Notes: generated from the letters alone by a model not told the origin. A stretch of DNA of 64,000 nt from Incurvaria masculella (GCA_946894095.1 OX335651.1:19986501-20050500), one strand, 5' to 3'. Positions 11,950-24,172 are shown, counted from the stretch's first letter. Numbers and translations are program-made.

Positions 11950-12539
11950 TAGTATTTTTTTCCAAAAAATGAAAACCATGCATATCGTATAATATTCACA
12001 ACGTATAATGTTATACGTTGTGCATGAGTTTAAAAATAAAATCAACTCTTTGCATCATGCAGAACGTCTAATAGTCACAACGTATAATATTCCTAACATA
12101 AATTCACAAAAAAAGAAAACCATGCAGAACGTATAATATGCCAAGAAGCACTGCATAAAGCGCCCTAATAACGATACATTTAAGGCTAAGATATTTGTTG
12201 AAGAGTAACAATTTGCTACAACGCTAATTGAGACGGTCGAAAAGTCGCTTGCGAGTATACGCTTTAAAAGTATATTCATAAGGGCGCTTATCGTATGAAA
12301 AGTTTTTGGATTATATGATATGCATGGTTTTCTTTTTTTGTTAAATAAAGATCATAATATTATACGTTGTGACTATTATACGTTATGCATGGAGAAATAA
12401 GAAATTTTATTTTTTAAACTTGTTCGTGCACTACGTATACAATTATACGATCTGCCGATTATACGTTGTGAATAGTTTTAAAATTTTGTTAAAATATGAC
12501 ATTATACGATCTGCATATTAGACGTTCTGCCGTTCCCCT
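11912..12539. mobile_element. hAT-like MITE, copy 1, with 8-bp target duplication
   Basis: About 628 bp flanked by ATTGGCTC at 11904-11911 and 12540-12547. One end reads (inverted) AGGGGAACGGCAGAACGTC, fitting hAT-type ends. The interior is dense with direct and inverted copies of CAACGTATAAT and CAGAACGTATAAT. No transposase frame. Confidence 0.85.
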
Positions 12540-12838
12540 ATTGGCTCTAAGGAGTAACTGATAGCTTGAAGAAAACTATATTCTTAAAGTCACTATAGGG
12601 TAGGCATAGTCGGTGACGGCCCCAAATAAACATCTAGACAAAAAATAAATAAATAAAGTTTGGTTATAATAGTGTGGTTCTAGGATCCGGCCTACTCCGT
12701 TAGTCCAATCCCATATGTCTAAAGGTCATGGGGCAAATATCTTGGAGATATTAACAAGTTACATCCATTAATTACGTCGCACTATTGAAGTTAGCGGGGC
12801 ATAAGCTGGTCCCTTTCGCGGGAAGCCAAGGTAGTTTT

Positions 12839-13216
12839 CAGCTTCAGTAGCCCAATGGCGCGACGTCATGACATTCGATAAGGTTGTGTGAAGCACCTGT
12901 GAGCGCGTTTATGTTCTGGATGGGTGACCATTTTGAATCGTTTAGACTGGCCGCGGTTCGGATTCCACGCAAAACTGTAGATCCCCTTCCTTACTTACTA
13001 GGTGGTAGGGTTAATCCCGCCCGGGTTGGTACCATCGCAATGAATGAACGATGGTCGAAGCGGCAATGAAAATTGTCCGTGTTTTCCATCCAGTTCAATG
13101 TAGCCGAGCAACATAAAGAAGGTCCTGGCATGGCACCTAGTTCACATGTGGTGTGTTAGACTAATATCTGGCGGTCAGTTTGGTATTAGCAATCCATGTC
13201 CAGTTACATAAATAAA
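12839..13216 (+). mobile_element. SINE, 5S-headed, divergent subfamily
   Basis: Head begins with A-box-like TAGCCCAATGGCGCG. The 5S part is a variant (GCACCTGTGAGCGCG, then TTCTGGATGGGTGACC) similar to the copy at 23840. The shared body follows. Confidence 0.82.
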
Positions 13217-13794
13217 CAAGATCTATAGAAGAAATGACGACTATTAGAAGAAACAAAAAATTTAAAAGAGCGTTATTTAAAAAAATATACTATTTTGGCA
13301 TAGAACTGATATATGTACCGAATGTAGTGTACTATTAACATATAAATAAACTAGCTGAGGTTCCTTGCTCCGATCGGGTGAGTATCGATTTGGACATTCA
13401 TCCGAGAGAAGCCCGGTAAAATTTAATTAAAAACCTTCGCGGGATTGATATTCAAACGGTCAGTTTAAAAAAAACTGGATCTCGATATTAGCGCCACGTA
13501 CTGGGTTCAAGTACAGCTAAGAGCCATCCAGGTAACACCATAAGGTAAATCGGTCGAGCTGTTTGTTCGTAATTCTTCGGACACGCACACCGGAATTTCA
13601 TATAAATATTACGATTGATTTATTCATTTACCTTGATACAAAGTTTTAGTTCATTTTCTTTCGTTTAGCTGAATTCATTATTCATTCATAATGACACCCA
13701 AGAGAATACGCATATGTTGTCAGACCAATAGGATAGATAAAGTAATGGTTTCTATTAAAAATTATCATTTCGACAGCGTCGTTCGTGTGACGCC
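13217..13794. other. 5' flank of GR-A
   Basis: AT-rich flank of GR-A. No shared motif with the GR-D/GR-E leader was seen. Confidence 0.4.
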
Positions 13795-16700
13795 ATGTCT
13801 TTGCCAACAAAAGTTCACATTATTAATACCAACATTAATAAAGTGAATGTTTTTCCCAATAATAAGAAAACCCAGAAAAGACTCTCATTCCTCAAAACAT
13901 TGACGCCATTTTTCGTTTTAGAGTCGATTCTGGGAATATGCAGAGCCTATCCCGGGTTAAGGCGTTTTCCGACAATTACAATGAAGCTCTACTCAATTGT
14001 GGTGGTCACCGCTTTGGCCTATCTAGCTTCCACCGGAGACAAGTACATTCTCGAGCGTGTGCCGTCTGGCAGCGAAGGTCACGTTCAAATCAACATGTGG
14101 ATGGACCTCATGGAATCCATCATATATATAATTGGGGCCACTTTTGTCAACAGAAGCAAATTCTTGTCAATCATTAAGAAAGTTGACAATATCGACGTGG
14201 TTCTGAACCTTCAACACGATGAAGTTTTCTATAAGATTGTCATGCTCCAAAACTGTATATCTGTTGGCAAAATAATTTTGATGCATATGTTGACTATGGT
14301 AATGCTGTATTTGTCTCAGGCAGGTGACATACCTCTATTTTCTATCGTGTTTGCCTTTCGTCTCATTCGGGATTCGGAATTTTCACATTTTGCTGTGATG
14401 GCGAACGCAATAAACAGCAGAATGTATCTTATTGATCGTTACATCAAAAGTGATCCAGTTAAGATTACGACCAAAAGATTGTGGTCCCAATATTGGAATA
14501 TTAACAGATATCTAGACACCGTTCCGAGTATCCTGGTCGATACGAAACATTTATGCAGAGCGTACAATGACATAGTGGACTGCGGGAACCTATTAAATGG
14601 CACTTTAAGTGCACAGGTAACTTTTAGGCCTTCCTACAGTTTGAAAAAGTTTAGATATTTTATGATATTTTTCTAGATATTCACACAATTTTTGTAAATT
14701 TTTTAGGTATTGGCGAATGGCATTTGCAACTTTACTTATGTTATGGTCGGGTTTCACATTTTTTTGACACATCCAAGAATTGACCATTTTGTGAGTATAG
14801 TAGATGCGATTTCATAGTTTACGTAAATAATCATACATTTTCTCAGTATGTATCGCTTAAATCATAAACTCGTATGTGTACATTTGATCTTCCGGTAAGG
14901 ATTCATAAGGCTTATTATATGTATATTGGCTATTAAATTGCTGAAATAATGGCTACTCTATTCATAATGGCTATAATATTGCTGAAATAATGGCTATTAT
15001 ATGTATAATCGCTATAATATTGCTGAAATAATGGCTATTATATGTATAATGGCTATTATGTTGCTGAAATAATGGCTATTATATGTATTGATAATTTTGT
15101 GTGTTTAATGGATACGACATTACCGTTATCTCATTAATTTGAGTTTCAGCGACATCTACATTTGAAGCATTGTAATCAGTTTGTTTAGAATATATTACAA
15201 TGCTTCAAATGTAGATGTCGCTGAAACTCAAATTAATATTATATGTATAATGGCTATTATATTGCTAAAATAAAAGGTTACAAAGAATGAACATTGAAGG
15301 ATAACTCAGTGATGGTTGTTATTGTTCACAGGGAAAAATCAATTTCTATAGTCCATTCTTCATCGTTCACGTGATCCAGCTGACCTCAACGTACTTGTTT
15401 AGCCACGTCTACTCATGTTACTGCGCCGATCAAGCCAGCGTTCTTTCTCGCCGGATCAATCTCACTATTCATAGAAGGCTCTGCGATTTTTCGATCGGTA
15501 AATAATTTATGTTACAACAATCGTTCAAATGACTTCAATGACTTCAATGTAATCGAATTTATCATCAAATGGTATTATTTTACATTCGCTGTCTACCACG
15601 GATCTATGCTAAGTATGGTCGGTTGAATTCGATTGTGAGTGTTGATGGATCAGTATTTCTCAATGTGGGCGATAACGCACCCTTGTGGGCGCTAGAGGCT
15701 CAGAGGAAATTTGGGGGCCTTGAAGTTGTTTATGGGAAGATGCTTGATTTGTCTTTTTAACCGACTTCAAAAAAGGGAGGAGGTTATCAATTCGTCTGTA
15801 TGTTTTTTTTTTGTTTTGTTTTGTTTTTTTTTTTATGTTTGTTACCTCATAACTTTTTCCTGGGTGAACCGATTTTGATGATTATTTTTTTAAATGATAG
15901 CTAGTGCATCCCAAGTGGTCCCATTTTAATTTGGTTAAGTTCTGACAATGATATCCATGAGAAAATCATAAAAGTCTTAAATATGTATTAAGATGTGCGC
16001 GACAAATGGACGAATAACTCAATATAACGCCAACCGATTTCGGTGATTCTTTTTTATTGGTAAGGACGTGCACAAATTAGTAAGTTTACTTCAGATTCAC
16101 TAAAAATTAACAAATAAAAAAAAAACTGGTTAGGTTAGGTAAAACCAAGGTTAGGTTAGGTTAGGTTAGGTTCTCTTGATTGGCGCAGCGCGTGCCCGGC
16201 TGACGCCGACTCAAAAAATAACAGAAATCGTAACTACAAAAATGAACATAATTTTTTACTTTTTAGTGCTTTTTCTTTGAAGTCGGTTATTTTTTTGTTA
16301 AATTTTTATAATATTTTGTAGTTATTAGGTACCTACTTTTGACTAAAATTAATACATCGATAATTTAATAATAAATTCATCTGGCATGTTATAAATAATT
16401 AATTCAATTAAATTTATTAAAGTAATCATTGCGATTGTGATTCATAAGATGTGGTAAAGCTAAATATTTTAAGGGGCGCTGGAAAATAATAGATCGTGGG
16501 CGGTAGACAATATACGTTTGAGAACATCTGTGTAGACGATCGCGAGCTAATCCAGTTTACTACTTCTAACTAAGCAAGAAGTATTCCAAACGATATTTTT
16601 TGAGCGGCTCGTAGCCTAGTGGCGCGGGGACTGGCCTAGCGTACCAGAGACCCGGGTTCAATACCAACTTGCACCACTGTCTTTCTCTTTCAGAGTTCGA

Positions 16701-18002
16701 TAAGTGCATTTCGTCACGAATGCGAGCTGCTCCATGGTTCGGAATCCATGTAAAACTGTAGGTCCCCTTCCCCTACTAGGTGGTAGGGTTTAAGCCCGCC
16801 CGGGTTGGTACCATCGCATTGGATGAAAAGATGGTCGAAGCGGCAATGAAAAATTGTCCGTGTTTTCCATCCAGTTCAATGTAGCCGTGCTCATAAAGGG
16901 AAGGTCCTGGCATGGCACCTAATTCCTTCGGGAATATGGTGTATTGGGCTAATATCATAACGGTAGTTGTGTGGTATTAGCCATCCATGTCAGGTCGCAT
17001 AAAAAAAAAAAAAAAAATTATATGAAAGCTTTTTTTTTGAAATTACTGTTTTAAATTGTGATACCTTCAATATATACCCATGCAGTATTTTTAGTTTACA
17101 GAAATGAGGTGCACGACTCGATTCTGCCCAGGATGTATGTACCTATAACGATATCAAAATGGCGGCGTGAACGCCATGTCATGTTGATGATAAATACATT
17201 CTTCTTTTTGATACAAACATTATTTCTAGGGCACACTTAATGCCACGGAGAATGCATGACGAAACAAAATAATGTACAAATATATTTTATAAATTTCAGT
17301 AATTTAACCGTACCTAATTAATAGGCTCGGATAGTGTCTAGTAATAACTAAAATTTCTAATGGAGAACTAAATAATACTTTTTTGCCAGTCATGGAGTTC
17401 CAGCGATAGTTTTAATATCGTTTCTAGGGTTCCGTACCCAAAGGGTAAAAACGGAACCCTATTACTAAGCCTCCGCTGTCCGTCCGTCCGTCCGTCCGTC
17501 TGTCCGTCTGTCACAGGGCTGTATCTCATGAACCGTAATAGGTAGGCAGCTGAAATTTTCACAGAGTGTGTATTTATTTTGCCGCTACAACAACAAATAG
17601 GTAAAATAAAAAAATATTACAAATTCAAACTGGCCCCATGCAAAAGACATGATTTTTTTGGTGTTGATGGTACGGAACCCTTCGTGTGCAAGTCCGACTC
17701 GCACTTGGCCGGTTTTTTAATCGCACAAGTTTAACCTATGTGTCCATTCTTCCTTGACATGGGCTTATCCAAAATAGCCGAAGATTTCATCGGGCTATGC
17801 ATGCATTAGTGCTCAACTGTTCTTGCTCTTTCCAGACAGACGATCGCGGCATGACCTGGAGGAACTCGCTCTACTGACGTCAAGCCGCCCGCTGCAGTAT
17901 GTCATCTTCCGCCTCTTTCGCTTCGACCTATCTGTACCTCTCAAGTTCCTCAGCCTCTGCACGAGCTACGTCGTCGTTCTAGTACAGTTCACCCGAATGT
18001 AG
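13795..18002 (+). CDS. Gustatory receptor GR-A (bitter-type, four exons, intact)
   Basis: Seven-transmembrane insect gustatory receptor, expected in the dendritic membrane of taste neurons; ligand unknown. Exons 13795-14616, 14707-14790, 15332-15497 and 17836-18002 join to 412 codons plus stop TAG. All introns are GT-AG with phases 0, 0, 1. Hydrophobic segments are visible near residues 40-62, 70-85, 105-120, 155-180, 275-292, 310-335 and 385-405. The last exon ends in SYVVVLVQF, matching the GR hallmark TYxxxxxQF. Length fits the family (about 350-450). The start ATG at 13795 is the first in the long exon-1 frame and gives an N-terminus alignable with GR-C. Intron 2 holds a minisatellite and a perfect hairpin; intron 3 (2.3 kb) holds three repeats. 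An ATTAAA at 18059-18064 could be the poly(A) signal. Exon-intron structure was read by eye and supported by the four paralogues in this window. Confidence 0.88.
14920..15275 (+). repeat. ~41-bp minisatellite in GR-A intron 2, interrupted by a hairpin
   Basis: Three to four units of about 41 bp built on GCTGAAATAATGGCTATTAT then ATGTATAATGGCTATAATATT occupy 14920-15090. A further half unit appears at 15238-15275, after the inserted hairpin. Confidence 0.8.
15134..15236. repeat. Perfect 43-bp hairpin in GR-A intron 2
   Basis: 15134-15176 and 15194-15236 are exact reverse complements with a 17-base loop. A single-arm relative is at 8560-8602 (TTAATTTGAGTTTCAGCGAC...). Confidence 0.92.
15758..16290 (+). 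repeat. ACCGACTTCAAA element with interstitial TTAGG array, in GR-A intron 3
   Basis: Starts TTAACCGACTTCAAAAAAGG and ends with the inverted TTTGAAGTCGGTTAT. A (TTAGG) array at 16128-16172 is interrupted once. The copy at 61661-62288 is the same family in inverted orientation. Confidence 0.82.
16602..17017 (+). mobile_element. SINE, tRNA-headed, full length, in GR-A intron 3
   Basis: Nearly identical by eye to the copy at 6934-7340; 17-base A tail. Inserted in sense orientation in intron 3 of GR-A. Confidence 0.9.
17426..17718 (+). repeat. Dispersed repeat T6 (GGTTCCGTA), copy in GR-A intron 3
   Basis: Begins AGGGTTCCGTACCC, carries a (TCCG)n microsatellite at 17477-17512, CAGGGCTGTATCTCATGAAC, and near the end GGTACGGAACCCTTCG then TCCGACTCGCACTTGGCCGG. 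A widespread lepidopteran repeat pattern. Confidence 0.82.
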
Positions 18003-19516
18003 TGTGCTAGGGACAACATCTACCGTTTGTTGTATTTGCTTTGTTTCATGCTTTTGAAATTAAATCGATGCTGGATTAGGTTTGCGGGATTTTTTTATTT
18101 CCCTTTCTAGCCGTCTAGTTTTTAGAGAAGCGGAAGTTTGGAAATGTCCGACCCAACTATGGTGTTTCGTCCCGTTACCGGAATAGATCAGTCAGAATAA
18201 TTTCAAAATATTAAGTTTGGACGCAAATATAGTGAAAGCTGGCTTGTAGTCACGTTGGTAAATGTTGAAATTAGAAATGGTGACCAGCAGAACCTGAAAG
18301 TTTGAGATTTTAATAGAGCCCAAAGACTCTTATTCGAAATTTCGTAGCGGGGTGGCAGCGGGCTTGGCAGCTGAACTGCTGCGGACTCGCCAGCGTCGCT
18401 GGTGGCCCCCAGAAACCCAAAAAAAGCCAAAGCTACCACAGCAACATCAGTCCAAAAGGTACATCACGGAACCTCCATCCTTCGCAGTACAAGTCCTATC
18501 AAGAGAAGGACTTGATATTGATTCTCGTCCAGTTTTGATACTATTGTTTCTAAGTGCAATATGGAAGATAATATTACTATCAATTTGGAAAGCTCCCCCC
18601 TCTGTGATACGCAATAAATACCTATATATTACATTGATACTCTTAATTTCTACTTGGATTTGTCATTTTCATTACGACTAATGGTTTAGTGATGAAATAG
18701 ACCATAATCAATACCTCTGCATAATTCGCGGACCCTATGAAAGTTAATATTTGATAATATTTAGACCCACGACTAACTGTTGGCCTGGAGTCCCCTTGGA
18801 GACGGTTTGCAGGGTCGCTCAGTCTGTTCTACAGGTACTATGATGCTGAACCCCTCCCGCCCCGCCCTCGCCGCAGAAATTAGAGCACCCCTAATGGCTG
18901 ATATTAGGCTTTTTTGTACGAACATTTCTAATTCATTTCTCTGCCGCACCGCCTAGATACGGAACTGTCAGCCGGCGGGTGTTTTTCCTCAAACCTATAA
19001 TCTTAATCTGTAATGGAGTCATCAAACGTTTTAAAAAAAAAGCTCTTTAGATCAGAGCTTGTCCGCAAATCGACTGGTGTGGTGCCTCACTGATCGGTAT
19101 TATTTTTTTATTTATTTTTTACTTTGACCGTTCAGTATCGTAAATACATTAGGCATAGTATTATTGTAAATGACTTAATTTAACAAGTACACAAATATAC
19201 TAAAAAAATACAATTGAAACCTAAGATTAAATTCAATTAACACAAAATAACTTATTAAAATGTAAACAATGTACATCGTAACAGTTAAATATTTTAAAAC
19301 AAACATAAATAATTAAATATCAAAATATCATCAATTATTAAAATCACTAACAATATCGCGAGGTGAGGTGAATTTTTGCTTTTCAGAGTACTTTTGGTCT
19401 CTCAGAATAGCCAACCATACACAAGTATTTCATAAAAAAAGTAGTTATAAATTTTCACATTCTTTCATATTTAATCAGACTAGCTACAAATGTTCAGCAT
19501 AAAAAAGTAAAAAGTA
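18003..19516. other. No gene recognised
   Basis: 3' flank of GR-A, then unassigned sequence. A frame at 18352-18681 overlaps an opposite-strand frame and shows no family features. Confidence 0.5.
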
Positions 19517-19899
19517 TTTTTTTTATGTGATTGGACATGATGGCTAATACCACACCTTCTGTCATGGTATTAGCCCAACACACCACATGGGAACTAGGTG
19601 CCACGCCAGGACCTTCCTTATATTGCACGGCTTCATTGAACTGGATGGAAAACACGGACAATTTTCATTGCCGCTTCGACCATCGTTCATTCAATGCGAT
19701 GGTACCAATCCGGGCGGGATTAACCCTACCACCTAGTAAGTAAGAAAGGGGACATACAGTTTAACGTGGAATCCGAACCACGGCCAGCCTCTCTCAACGG
19801 TCGAATGGTCACCCATCCATGACCAGACCGGACCCAGCGTTGCTTAACTTCGGAGAGCGATCGCCGAAGTGTCGCGCCACTGGGCCACTGAGGCTGACA
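19517..19899 (-). mobile_element. SINE, 5S-headed, full length
   Basis: Minus-strand copy, poly(T) at 19517-19524, head ending at 19899. A short repeat (AGTATT) occurs on both sides and may be the target duplication. Confidence 0.9.
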
Positions 19900-20136
19900 G
19901 TATTGATTTATTGTGTTTTTATAGTATTCAATATGTGAACACGATCTTTGTATTTGTACGCTGTAACGGGCATCTTATGGATATTCTGAAGACTAAAAAT
20001 ATATCGCCTATTCACCCATAGGTGAACGAATAAAATTATTTGGATTTATTTCAACATAGGTTTTCCCGAAACATCGCTAATGAGGCGAAAAACCATTTTT
20101 CACGCACTCAGTGCACCCACCCATGTCTTACGGATA

Positions 20137-20616
20137 TTAAGGGCCTGGTACTAGCCAAATCGCAAAGTTAGACGAGGCACCCCAAGTTAACTAACTAAGT
20201 CTGACGATTATAAGTGTCATTCTTACAATATATGATTCCTTGTCTAGGAATCGAATTATTTTCGTTAATGTATGTTTCCTTTTTCTATACAAAATACATT
20301 GCGGAAACGGTGTCCATTTCCGAACTTTTTTGACTAAATGTAGAAATCTAAAAGCAAATGGATTTTTTGGTTTATGCATATATGCTGTTTTTGCTTATAT
20401 CTAGAAATCGAATTACTTTCAGATTTCTAATGAGAAAAATCAACTTTTTTTATTTTTATTATTATTTAAATAAATGATGGAATAAAAAAATATTAACAAT
20501 CCATTATCAGTCTGGAGTTCTACTTGGATTTGCTGAAGCGTTTCACTACATATTATTACATTTGTTAAAAAGTGCATTTGTATGGCGCGAGTAGTTGGCT
20601 AGTCCTAGCGCCTTAA
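20137..20616. mobile_element. MITE family T2, copy 2
   Basis: Same ends and orientation as the copy at 3313; only a few differences by eye. TTAA at both ends. Confidence 0.88.
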
Positions 20617-20720
20617 ACAAAATAGTCAAAACACCTGTCAACACCAACACCTGTCAAAATAGTCACCGAAGCAGATGTACTAGTTGAACGAACCTATTTT
20701 AGAGTTTTCTGTCGAGACCG

Positions 20721-21453
20721 GCAGGCCTATTCCTGCAATTTACGGAATTCCTCGAGGAGGAATCCTGAGTCCGGAAAAAAGGGGGCGATTTTCTTCACAG
20801 AATATTTTAATTTAAGGTGGGCCATCCCGCTCATCTCCCCATACAAAAGGGGAAAGAAGATCATGCCCATATTTCTTGTCAGAGATCCAAAATTTTGCTC
20901 AAAATAGCTTTATTTGATCGAACTAGATGTCTGATGACCATTGGCATTGTAAAATTGTGTTTGGTTTCGTAAGGTCCGAAATTTCGCATTTTTCGCGCGT
21001 TTTATACAGTAACTTTGGAGGTGGATTTCGCAATGATAAAGTAAGAACATCTTAAAAAGATTAGTCATCAGACATAGCTTATTTAATCAAGATTTATAAT
21101 CTATTTGCTTGTTGTTCGATTTTTTACTACAGCGGTCGTGGTTTACTTTTAGCTATAAGTTGTTTTGAAATTAAAATTTTCGTTAATCTTACCAAATCAT
21201 ACTCTATGCACATTGTCTTTTCTGTGGACATGTTGTATCTTCCTCATCACGGAGCCTGTCTTATTCTTTGAAACAGAGAAGGTCCCAGAGCGCAACAGCA
21301 CGGTTTTTTACCGTGCCCGCGAATGAGTTAGGCCCGCCGGGTTGGGCCACCTTAATCAAGGTTTTCCGTCGAAAGCATCGCTTTGGAAACCGCTACACAA
21401 GCAATTTTTTAGACTCAGGATTCCTGATTACGGAATTGCAGGAATAGGCCTGC
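20721..21453. mobile_element. Foldback element hosting the nested T3
   Basis: Outer arms of about 45-50 bp: GCAGGCCTATTCCTGCAATT at 20721 and its inverted match ending at 21453, both continuing to AGGAATCCTGAGTC. The inner part is occupied by T3. Confidence 0.78.
20812..21355. mobile_element. MITE family T3 (TTAAGGTGG ends), nested
   Basis: Ends are TTAAGGTGGGCCATCCCG and the complement of TTAAGGTGGCCCAACCC, in TTAA. It sits inside another inverted-repeat element (20721-21453). Confidence 0.82.
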
Positions 21454-22189
21454 AGAGCCCTTTCCAACATCGCGCAGGTAACGTAATCCCGATCGCGTAA
21501 TCCAGATGAACCCTCCAATTTCAGCTAAAATAATGTCAGGTGTTCAAACATCTCACATTTCTTCAGCGCCAGTCGTAACAAGGCGTCGCTGAGGAGACGA
21601 AATGTTACACATGACACGTATCCAATTTCCTAACAATACCACTAGCAGGAAAAACAGCTTCGAAACGTTACAACCACCTGATGGTTACATAGAAGTTTGG
21701 GTCCTATATTTAAAGAATTAGGTGATCATTTGGCATAAATGGCAACAAAGACTTGCGCCGCACATGCGTGGAATGTTAAGGAAAATGTGCTGAGCTCTTC
21801 GTTGCGGGGTTAAGCTCGTTGTGAAAATGCACTCTGGCAATCATACTCTCGCGATTGTAATTGAGTGTACTCAACCTGAATGTGAATGAATAGATTTTAC
21901 ATTAGATATAGTTTAAAGTTATTCTAAGAAAGGGAATAACTCATAAAACATTCTGGAAGATTCGACAAAGACATTTCAGTTGATACATTATAAACAAAAT
22001 CTAGTATAACAAGATCAGTAACTAAATTCTACTAAATTTTTGGGTAGCTTGGTTTTGTTTTTTATTAACGAAATCTAAAGCAGTGTAGCACATAACAATT
22101 AAAACATAATTTAAGGACAAAGATTTTCTAAAATAGGAAAAAAAGGAAATTACCTGCACTAAGTGATAAGATAATGTATGTATCTTTAA
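21454..22189. other. No gene recognised
   Basis: Unassigned, AT-rich. Confidence 0.5.
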
Positions 22190-23015
22190 TCGAACGGCTG
22201 CATTGAACTGGATAAAAACACGGACAATTTTTCATTGGAGCTTTGACCATACTTTCATCCAATGCGATGGTACCAACCCGGGCGGGCTCGACACAACCAA
22301 CTACCTGCTAGTTAGTACGGGGGAACGGCATAACGTATAATATGCAGATCGTATAATGTCATATTTTAACAAAAATTTAAAACCATGCACAACGTATAAT
22401 CGGCAGATCGTATAATCTTATACGTAGTGCATGAAGAAGTCCAAAAAATTAAATTACTTATTTCTCCATGCATAACGTATAATAGTCACAACGTATAATG
22501 TTATGATCTTTATTTAACAAAAAAAGAAAACCATGCATATCATATATTCCTAAAATATTTCATACGATAAGCGCCCTTATCGATATAAGATTAAAGATTA
22601 TACTCGCACGCGACTTTTCGACCGTCTCAATTAGCGTTGTAGAAAATTGTTACTCTTCAACAGATATCGATTCGTAGCAATTTCAGCCTTAAATGTATCG
22701 TTGTTAGGGCGCTTTATGCAGTGCTTCTTTGCATATTATACGTTCTGCATGGTTTTCTTTTTTTGTGAATTCATGTTAGATACGTTGTGACTATTATACG
22801 TTCTGCATGATGCAGAGTTTATTTTATTTTTAAACTCATGCACAACTTATAACATTATACGTTGTGAATATTATACGATATGCATGGTTTTAATTTTTTG
22901 GAAAAAAATACTATTATACGTTGTGAATATTATACGTAGTGAATACGACTCGTTAGTACTAGGGGACCAAGAGTTTTATATCGATTCCGAACCGTAGAAC
23001 AGCTCGAACCGTGGG
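22190..23015 (-). mobile_element. SINE (tRNA type) split by a hAT-like element
   Basis: Body fragment 22190-22318 and continuation 22952-23015 flank the hAT-like element at 22319-22951. Joining the flanks at the GTTAGTAC duplication restores the normal body order. Both parts are diverged. Confidence 0.72.
22319..22951. mobile_element. hAT-like MITE, copy 2 (inverted), with 8-bp target duplication
   Basis: Inverted relative to copy 1; flanked by GTTAGTAC at 22311-22318 and 22952-22959. Inserted into an older SINE. Same interior motif array. Confidence 0.86.
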
Positions 23016-23095
23016 ACTTGTTCTTTTAGTTTGGTTTCACTAACGTCCTTATGGGACTCATTGCAATCAGGTGCTATCAGGACCTTAACACACGG

Positions 23096-23217
23096 GACGG
23101 GAACTAGGTGCCAAGACCTTCCTTAAATTGTACGGGTACATAAAAGTTAATTCAATGCGATGGTATCAGCCGGGCGGGGTCAACCCTCACAGCTAGTAAG
23201 TAAGGAAGGGAACGACA
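23096..23217 (-). mobile_element. SINE body fragment
   Basis: Diverged minus-strand piece of the shared SINE body, with several internal deletions. Confidence 0.65.
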
Positions 23218-23573
23218 CAGCACATATTTGTAAAACTTAAATCAGAGTTTCCGTATTGCCTGCGGCATGGTTCTGCGCCCGATTTGATTTTGGACCGGCA
23301 AATTATATTTTCCGTAGTTTTCAATGGCATAATTCCAGCAACAGAGTTCAAATAAAAGCCCACGGGCACGGGATTTGTTCTGTGAATTCGCAAAAGTTGT
23401 GCGCGGCGCAGCGTAATTGAAAGGTCGCTTGTAGAGGAAACGTTCGCGTACGGAATTGCTCAGTTGCGCCCGGGGCAGCTCCGCAAACGGTCCCCCCCTA
23501 ACCTCCCAACCTCCCCTCCTCACCCTCGCGACAGGCCAAGAGGGAACAAGAGACCGAATTCAATTATAAAAAA

Positions 23574-23737
23574 AAAATACCCGACTGCGCAAGAAGGAGG
23601 GTTATGTTTTTCGAGTTGTATGTATGTATGTATGTATGTATGTATGTATGTATGTATGTATGTATTTATGTATGCATGTATGTATGTATGAATGTATGTA
23701 TGTATGTATGTATGTATGTATGTATGTATGTATATTT
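23574..23737 (+). repeat. ATGT microsatellite with CCCGACTGCG leader
   Basis: Leader ACCCGACTGCGCAAGAAGG, GGGTTATGTTTTTCGAGT, then about 29 units of ATGT with a few variants. The same leader is at 39180 in GR-C intron 3. Confidence 0.88.
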
Positions 23738-23839
23738 TCCTATTTGCCCGGCACGATGCCGCTGTACCCATTCCGATGAAACGTTATAGATTGGACATCT
23801 GTAGGGTTTTAGAGCAACCTTGTAAATCATATACTTAAG

Positions 23840-24172
23840 ATCGGTAGTTCAGTGTGCGACGCCTTGCGAATCGATAAGCACCTCTGAGCGCGGTTAGGTT
23901 CTGGATGGGTGACCATTTTCAACCGTTGAAGCTGGGAGTGGTTCGGATTCCACGTAAAATTGTAGGTCTCCTTCCTCACTTACTTGGTGGTAGGGTTAAC
24001 CTCGCCCGGGTTGGTACCGTCGCATTGAATGAAGGATGGTCGACGAGGCAATAAAAATTGTCCGTGTTTTCCATCCAGTTCAATGTAGCCGAGCACTGTA
24101 AGGAAGGTCCTGACATGGCACCTAGTTCTCATGTGGTGTGTTATGCTAATATCTGACGGTCAGTTCGGTGTT
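23840..24172 (+). mobile_element. SINE, 5S-headed, divergent subfamily
   Basis: The head contains AAGCACC and GAGCGCGGTTAG followed by TTCTGGATGGGTGACC, closer to animal 5S rRNA in the middle segment than the common 5S-headed copies are. The common body follows, without a clear A tail. Confidence 0.82.

Noticed and set aside
14920..15275. CRISPR-like repeat array
   Set aside because: Direct ~41-bp units without unique spacers in an insect intron: a minisatellite.
16128..16172. Chromosome end (true telomere)
   Set aside because: Only a few TTAGG units, interrupted, within a dispersed element that recurs at 61661-62288; unique sequence on both sides.
18352..18681. 109-codon open frame
   Set aside because: No recognised family; overlaps an open frame on the other strand and lies in repeat-rich intergenic DNA.
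23604..23789. Open frames with YVCM repeats
   Set aside because: Frames produced by the ATGT microsatellite in all phases; no gene.
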